Positions 4,663 to 6,768 of a stretch of DNA of 6,768 nt are shown here, piece by piece. Every line of letters starts with the position of its first letter. The first letter of the stretch is position 1. Made by a program: the position numbers and the translations under genes. The stretch comes from Actinomycetota bacterium (GTDB lineage Bacteria; Actinomycetota; Thermoleophilia; Gaiellales; Gaiellaceae), in NCBI GenBank assembly GCA_013697465.1, contig JACCWU010000140.1, positions 1 through 6,768 of the forward strand, read 5' to 3'. Below the pieces are notes generated by a model that saw only the letters and a program-made list of their open reading frames with translations, was not told the origin of the DNA and did not search any database.

Positions 4663-5844
4663 CTACTCCATGAGGCCTCGAATCGTCTCGGACGTGATCG
4701 GCTCGCCCGCGCCGATAAGGTTGCGAGCCGCGTCGACCTTGTCCCACACGTCCCAGAGCAGGAATCCGCGCGGCTTGCCGTCTTCCACGTAGCAGACGAC
4801 GCCCTTCCGGTTGGGCTCCGCCCACTCCTCGACGGTCTGGAGTCGCGAGTCCACGTCACCGATGGCCTCGTAGCCGAGGTCGAAGAGGTCCGAGTAGAAG
4901 TAGGGGAAGTAGTCGTAGGGCGTGTCGGCGCCGGCCATGTTCGCTCCCACGTATCGGCCGTGAGTGGTCGCATGGTTGACGTGCTCCACCCGTCGCGTGC
5001 CACCCAGCAGCGCAGCCGGGAACCGCGCGACGTCGCCTGCGGCGAAAACGTCGTCCCGCCCGTCGACGTGTCCGTACTCGTCAACGACCACACCGTCGTC
5101 GACCGAGAGGCCCGCCGCCTCCGCCAGCTCGGTTCGCGGCTCGATTCCGAGCCCTGCGACGACGGCATCGGCGTCGATCGAGCGTCCTCCCGCTGTGACC
5201 ACGCGGAAGCCCGCGTCTCCCGCGCGTCCGATCTCGGCGACCTCTTCCCCGGGAAGCACATTGACGCCCTTGTCGCGGTAGTACTCGTTCACGAACGAGG
5301 AGAGGTGAGACGGGAACAGCTTTGCGCCGATTCCCGCGCCCGGGAAGACGATCGTCACCGTGCAGTCGTTCATGGCCAGCGCGGCAGCGATCTCCGACCC
5401 GATGAACCCACCGCCGATCACCGTGACCCTGGCTCCGTCCCGTACGTGCGCACGGAGCCGGTGGTAGTGGTCGACCGTGCGGTAGTAGATGACGTCGTCG
5501 GGAGCCGACGGCAGGCGCCGCGGCGTCCCGCCCGTCGCGAGCAGCACCTGTTCATAGGAATGGGTCTCGCCGGTGTCGTCGGTCGCCGTGTGGGCGTCGA
5601 GGTCGAGGGAAGCGATCTTGGTGCCGGTACGAAGGTCGACCCCGAGCTTCGTCGTCTCCTTCCAGATCGTGTTCTCGTCCTTCCCTTTCCAGAGGCTCTT
5701 CGTCAGCGGCGGACGTGCATAGGGCTCGTGCTGCTCCTCGGCGAAGAGGCCGATCGAGCCGTCCGGGTCGTGCTCCCGGATGCCTCGGCATGCACCGTCT
5801 CCGGACAAGCCGCCCCCGACGATGAGGTACTTGTAGTCGGCCAC
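4663..5844 (-). CDS. AIF-like FAD/NAD(P)H oxidoreductase
   Basis: A 393-residue cytoplasmic flavoprotein of the pyridine nucleotide-disulfide oxidoreductase fold, predicted to pass electrons from NAD(P)H to an unknown acceptor. FAD is bound by the N-terminal dinucleotide motif V-G-G-G-L-S-G (9-15) and the A-A-G-D-V-A-R motif (268-274). NAD(P)H is bound by V-I-G-G-G-F-I-G-S-E (142-151). E40-P-Y-A-R-P-P-L-T-K49 and Y-E-Q-V-L-L-A-T-G-G-T-P-R-R-L (97-111) are typical of the ferredoxin reductase/AIF group. The C-terminal third (R-R-V-E-H-V-N-H-A, S-D-L, G-Y-E-A-I-G-D-V-D-S, then K-G-V-V-C-Y ... L-W-D-V-W-D) resembles human apoptosis-inducing factor rather than the bacterial ferredoxin-reductase C-terminal domain, judged from memory. 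No partner ferredoxin or Rieske gene is nearby. The GTG at 5844 starts directly before the beta strand of the FAD fold; only a weak AGGA lies upstream. Longer in-frame extension to 6093 would overlap the divergent gene and looks non-coding. Confidence 0.93.
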   Translation of the reverse strand: MADYKYLIVGGGLSGDGACRGIREHDPDGSIGLFAEEQHEPYARPPLTKSLWKGKDENTIWKETTKLGVDLRTGTKIASLDLDAHTATDDTGETHSYEQVLLATGGTPRRLPSAPDDVIYYRTVDHYHRLRAHVRDGARVTVIGGGFIGSEIAAALAMNDCTVTIVFPGAGIGAKLFPSHLSSFVNEYYRDKGVNVLPGEEVAEIGRAGDAGFRVVTAGGRSIDADAVVAGLGIEPRTELAEAAGLSVDDGVVVDEYGHVDGRDDVFAAGDVARFPAALLGGTRRVEHVNHATTHGRYVGANMAGADTPYDYFPYFYSDLFDLGYEAIGDVDSRLQTVEEWAEPNRKGVVCYVEDGKPRGFLLWDVWDKVDAARNLIGAGEPITSETIRGLME

Positions 5845-5928
5845 CCGTCGTGATCCTAGTCGCCGGTTCAAACGTGCGGCACGGGCGCTTTCGTCGGTCC
5901 GAGTTGGACGGTAGAGTCCCGCCTCGGC
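5845..5928. promoter_or_regulatory. Divergent promoter region, possibly leaderless on both sides
   Basis: Only 84 bases separate the two divergent starts. On the minus strand TAGGAT (5858-5853) lies 8 bases before the GTG at 5844. On the plus strand TAGAGT (5912-5917) lies 11 bases before the ATG at 5929. Both fit the actinobacterial -10 pattern T-A-N-N-N-T, and neither gene has a good ribosome site. A poor -35 candidate, TTTCGT (5889-5894), stands 17 bases before the plus-strand box. Transcription starting at or within a few bases of each start codon is inferred. Confidence 0.45.
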
Positions 5929-6768
5929 ATGAGGCGAGCGCGGTTCTGGACGATCGTCGTGGGAGCGGCATGTGCCGCCGGCCTCGCGCTTCCCGCCGGT
6001 GCCGGGTCCGAGCGCACGGGAGGAGTCGCCGAAGCGGCCATCTTCTACTACCCGTGGTACTCGACACCGGCACGGGACGGGAGCTGGGCGCACTGGTACG
6101 TCGAGCGCGAAGGCGAGTCGCCCGTACTCTCGACGCCCTTCTATCCGCTGCGTGGTCTGTACTCGTCGTCCAACGTGAAGGTCGTGAGCGCGCAGATGCG
6201 CGAGATAGCCGCGACGGGCGTTCGCACCGTCGTCGTCTCGTGGTGGGGCTTCGGCTCGCCCGAGGATCTTCGCCTACCCCTCGTGACGAGCGCCGCGAAT
6301 CGCGCCGGGCTCAGCGTCGCCATCCACATCGAGCCCTATCGTGGCCGCACGCCTCGGAGCGCGGCGGAGGACATCTCCGTTCTGCAGAAGGACGGCGTCA
6401 CGGACTTCTACGTGTACGACGCGGATCGGGAGCCTGCTTCCGCATGGGCCGACGCGCTCGCCGATCTCGACGGCGTCCGCGTCTTCGGGCACACGCACCT
6501 CGTCGGGCGCGCGAAGGCGGCGGGATTCGACGGCTTCTACACCTACGACGTCGCGACCTGGAACGGCAACACGTTTGCGCGCATCTGCAGCCAGGCGCAC
6601 CGGGCGGGGCTTCTCTGCGCGCCGTCGGTCGGGCCTGGTTACGACGCGCGCCTCGCGACCCTAGACACGATCGTCCGCCCGCGTCTGCGCGGTGCGACGT
6701 ACGACCGCATGTGGAGAGCCGCCGTCCGTGCGAAAGCCGATGTCGTCACGATCACGAGCTACAACGAG
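5929..6768 (+). CDS. Secreted GH99-like glycosidase, cut by window end
   Basis: The frame is open from the ATG at 5929 to the last base (280 codons, no stop), so the 3' part is missing. Residues 1-26 are a signal peptide (R-R-A-R-F, hydrophobic 7-22, A-G-A). The mature part has the marks of the GH99 endo-alpha-mannosidase-like clan: F-Y-Y-P-W-Y at 39-44 with W53-A-H-W56, S-A-Q-M-R-E-I-A-A-T-G-V (87-98), V-V-V-S-W-W-G-F-G (101-109), A-I-H-I-E-P-Y-R-G-R (131-140), F-Y-V-Y-D (160-164), G-F-D-G-F-Y-T-Y (199-206), C-A-P-S-V-G-P-G-Y (230-238) and finally I-T-S-Y-N-E280. In GH99 enzymes this last motif continues as E-W-H-E, with both catalytic glutamates; here only the first is inside the window. 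Family members cleave internal alpha-mannosidic bonds, but substrate and activity are not proven here. It starts 84 bases from the divergent oxidoreductase gene, without a clear ribosome site. Confidence 0.9.
   Translation, partial: MRRARFWTIVVGAACAAGLALPAGAGSERTGGVAEAAIFYYPWYSTPARDGSWAHWYVEREGESPVLSTPFYPLRGLYSSSNVKVVSAQMREIAATGVRTVVVSWWGFGSPEDLRLPLVTSAANRAGLSVAIHIEPYRGRTPRSAAEDISVLQKDGVTDFYVYDADREPASAWADALADLDGVRVFGHTHLVGRAKAAGFDGFYTYDVATWNGNTFARICSQAHRAGLLCAPSVGPGYDARLATLDTIVRPRLRGATYDRMWRAAVRAKADVVTITSYNE

Noticed and set aside
4287..5261. Open frame of 324 codons on the minus strand across dodecin and the oxidoreductase
   Set aside because: Out-of-frame product rich in Ser, Arg and Thr with no motifs; dodecin and the FAD enzyme explain this stretch.
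4960..5853. Open plus-strand frame of 297 codons opposite the oxidoreductase
   Set aside because: Antisense shadow of a gene with clear FAD and NAD motifs; the product shows only Val/Arg/Asp-rich low-information sequence.
1..6768. Mobile element, phage, CRISPR or defence system
   Set aside because: No transposase, integrase, terminal inverted repeats, repeat-spacer pattern or defence-type genes are visible; gene content and composition look uniform and chromosomal.

Overview
The window is GC-rich, densely packed chromosomal DNA from what looks like a high-GC actinobacterium. The lineage is inferred, not proven. The clearest hints are the two 'P-x-I-x-G-x-P-R-V-G-x-x-L-T-A' immunoglobulin-like repeats in the first protein, a style I associate with secreted proteins of Thermoleophilia (Gaiellales/Solirubrobacterales). 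The strong G/C bias at third codon positions and the use of GTG and TTG starts also fit. I see no tRNA, rRNA, CRISPR array, insertion sequence, integrase or phage gene.

Layout, left to right. (1) A minus-strand secreted two-repeat Ig-like protein (38-1207, probable real start near 1045) diverges from (2) a plus-strand secreted protein (1304-2104) with a CHKGK/HGD cysteine module and two prealbumin/SpaA-like repeats. It ends at a strong hairpin. (3) A two-CBS-domain protein (2254-2691) is separated by a bidirectional terminator from the convergent (4) secreted or anchored His/Met-bearing helical protein (2815-3504, minus). That gene diverges from (5) a multi-pass membrane protein (3638-4348) with an internal duplication. 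(6) A dodecin (4402-4605) follows it and converges, across another hairpin, with (7) an FAD/NAD(P)H oxidoreductase resembling mitochondrial apoptosis-inducing factor (4663-5844, minus). That gene diverges from (8) a secreted GH99-like glycosidase (5929-6768), cut by the window edge at its catalytic motif.

How the genes fit together. Half of the products are predicted to leave the cytoplasm or carry a signal peptide (genes 1, 2, 4, 8) and one more is in the membrane, so the theme is cell envelope and exterior. Dodecin (flavin storage) and the AIF-like flavoprotein are adjacent but convergent, so they share a topic and not a transcript. The genes mostly sit in convergent or divergent pairs separated by hairpins, so there is no long operon and no sign of a dedicated multi-gene system.

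I did not find a convincing new biological system. The items most worth a second look are the possible AUA start of gene 1, the duplicated membrane protein, the bacterial AIF-like enzyme, the possible leaderless divergent promoters at 5845-5928, and the short tandem repeat that duplicates a stop codon before dodecin.
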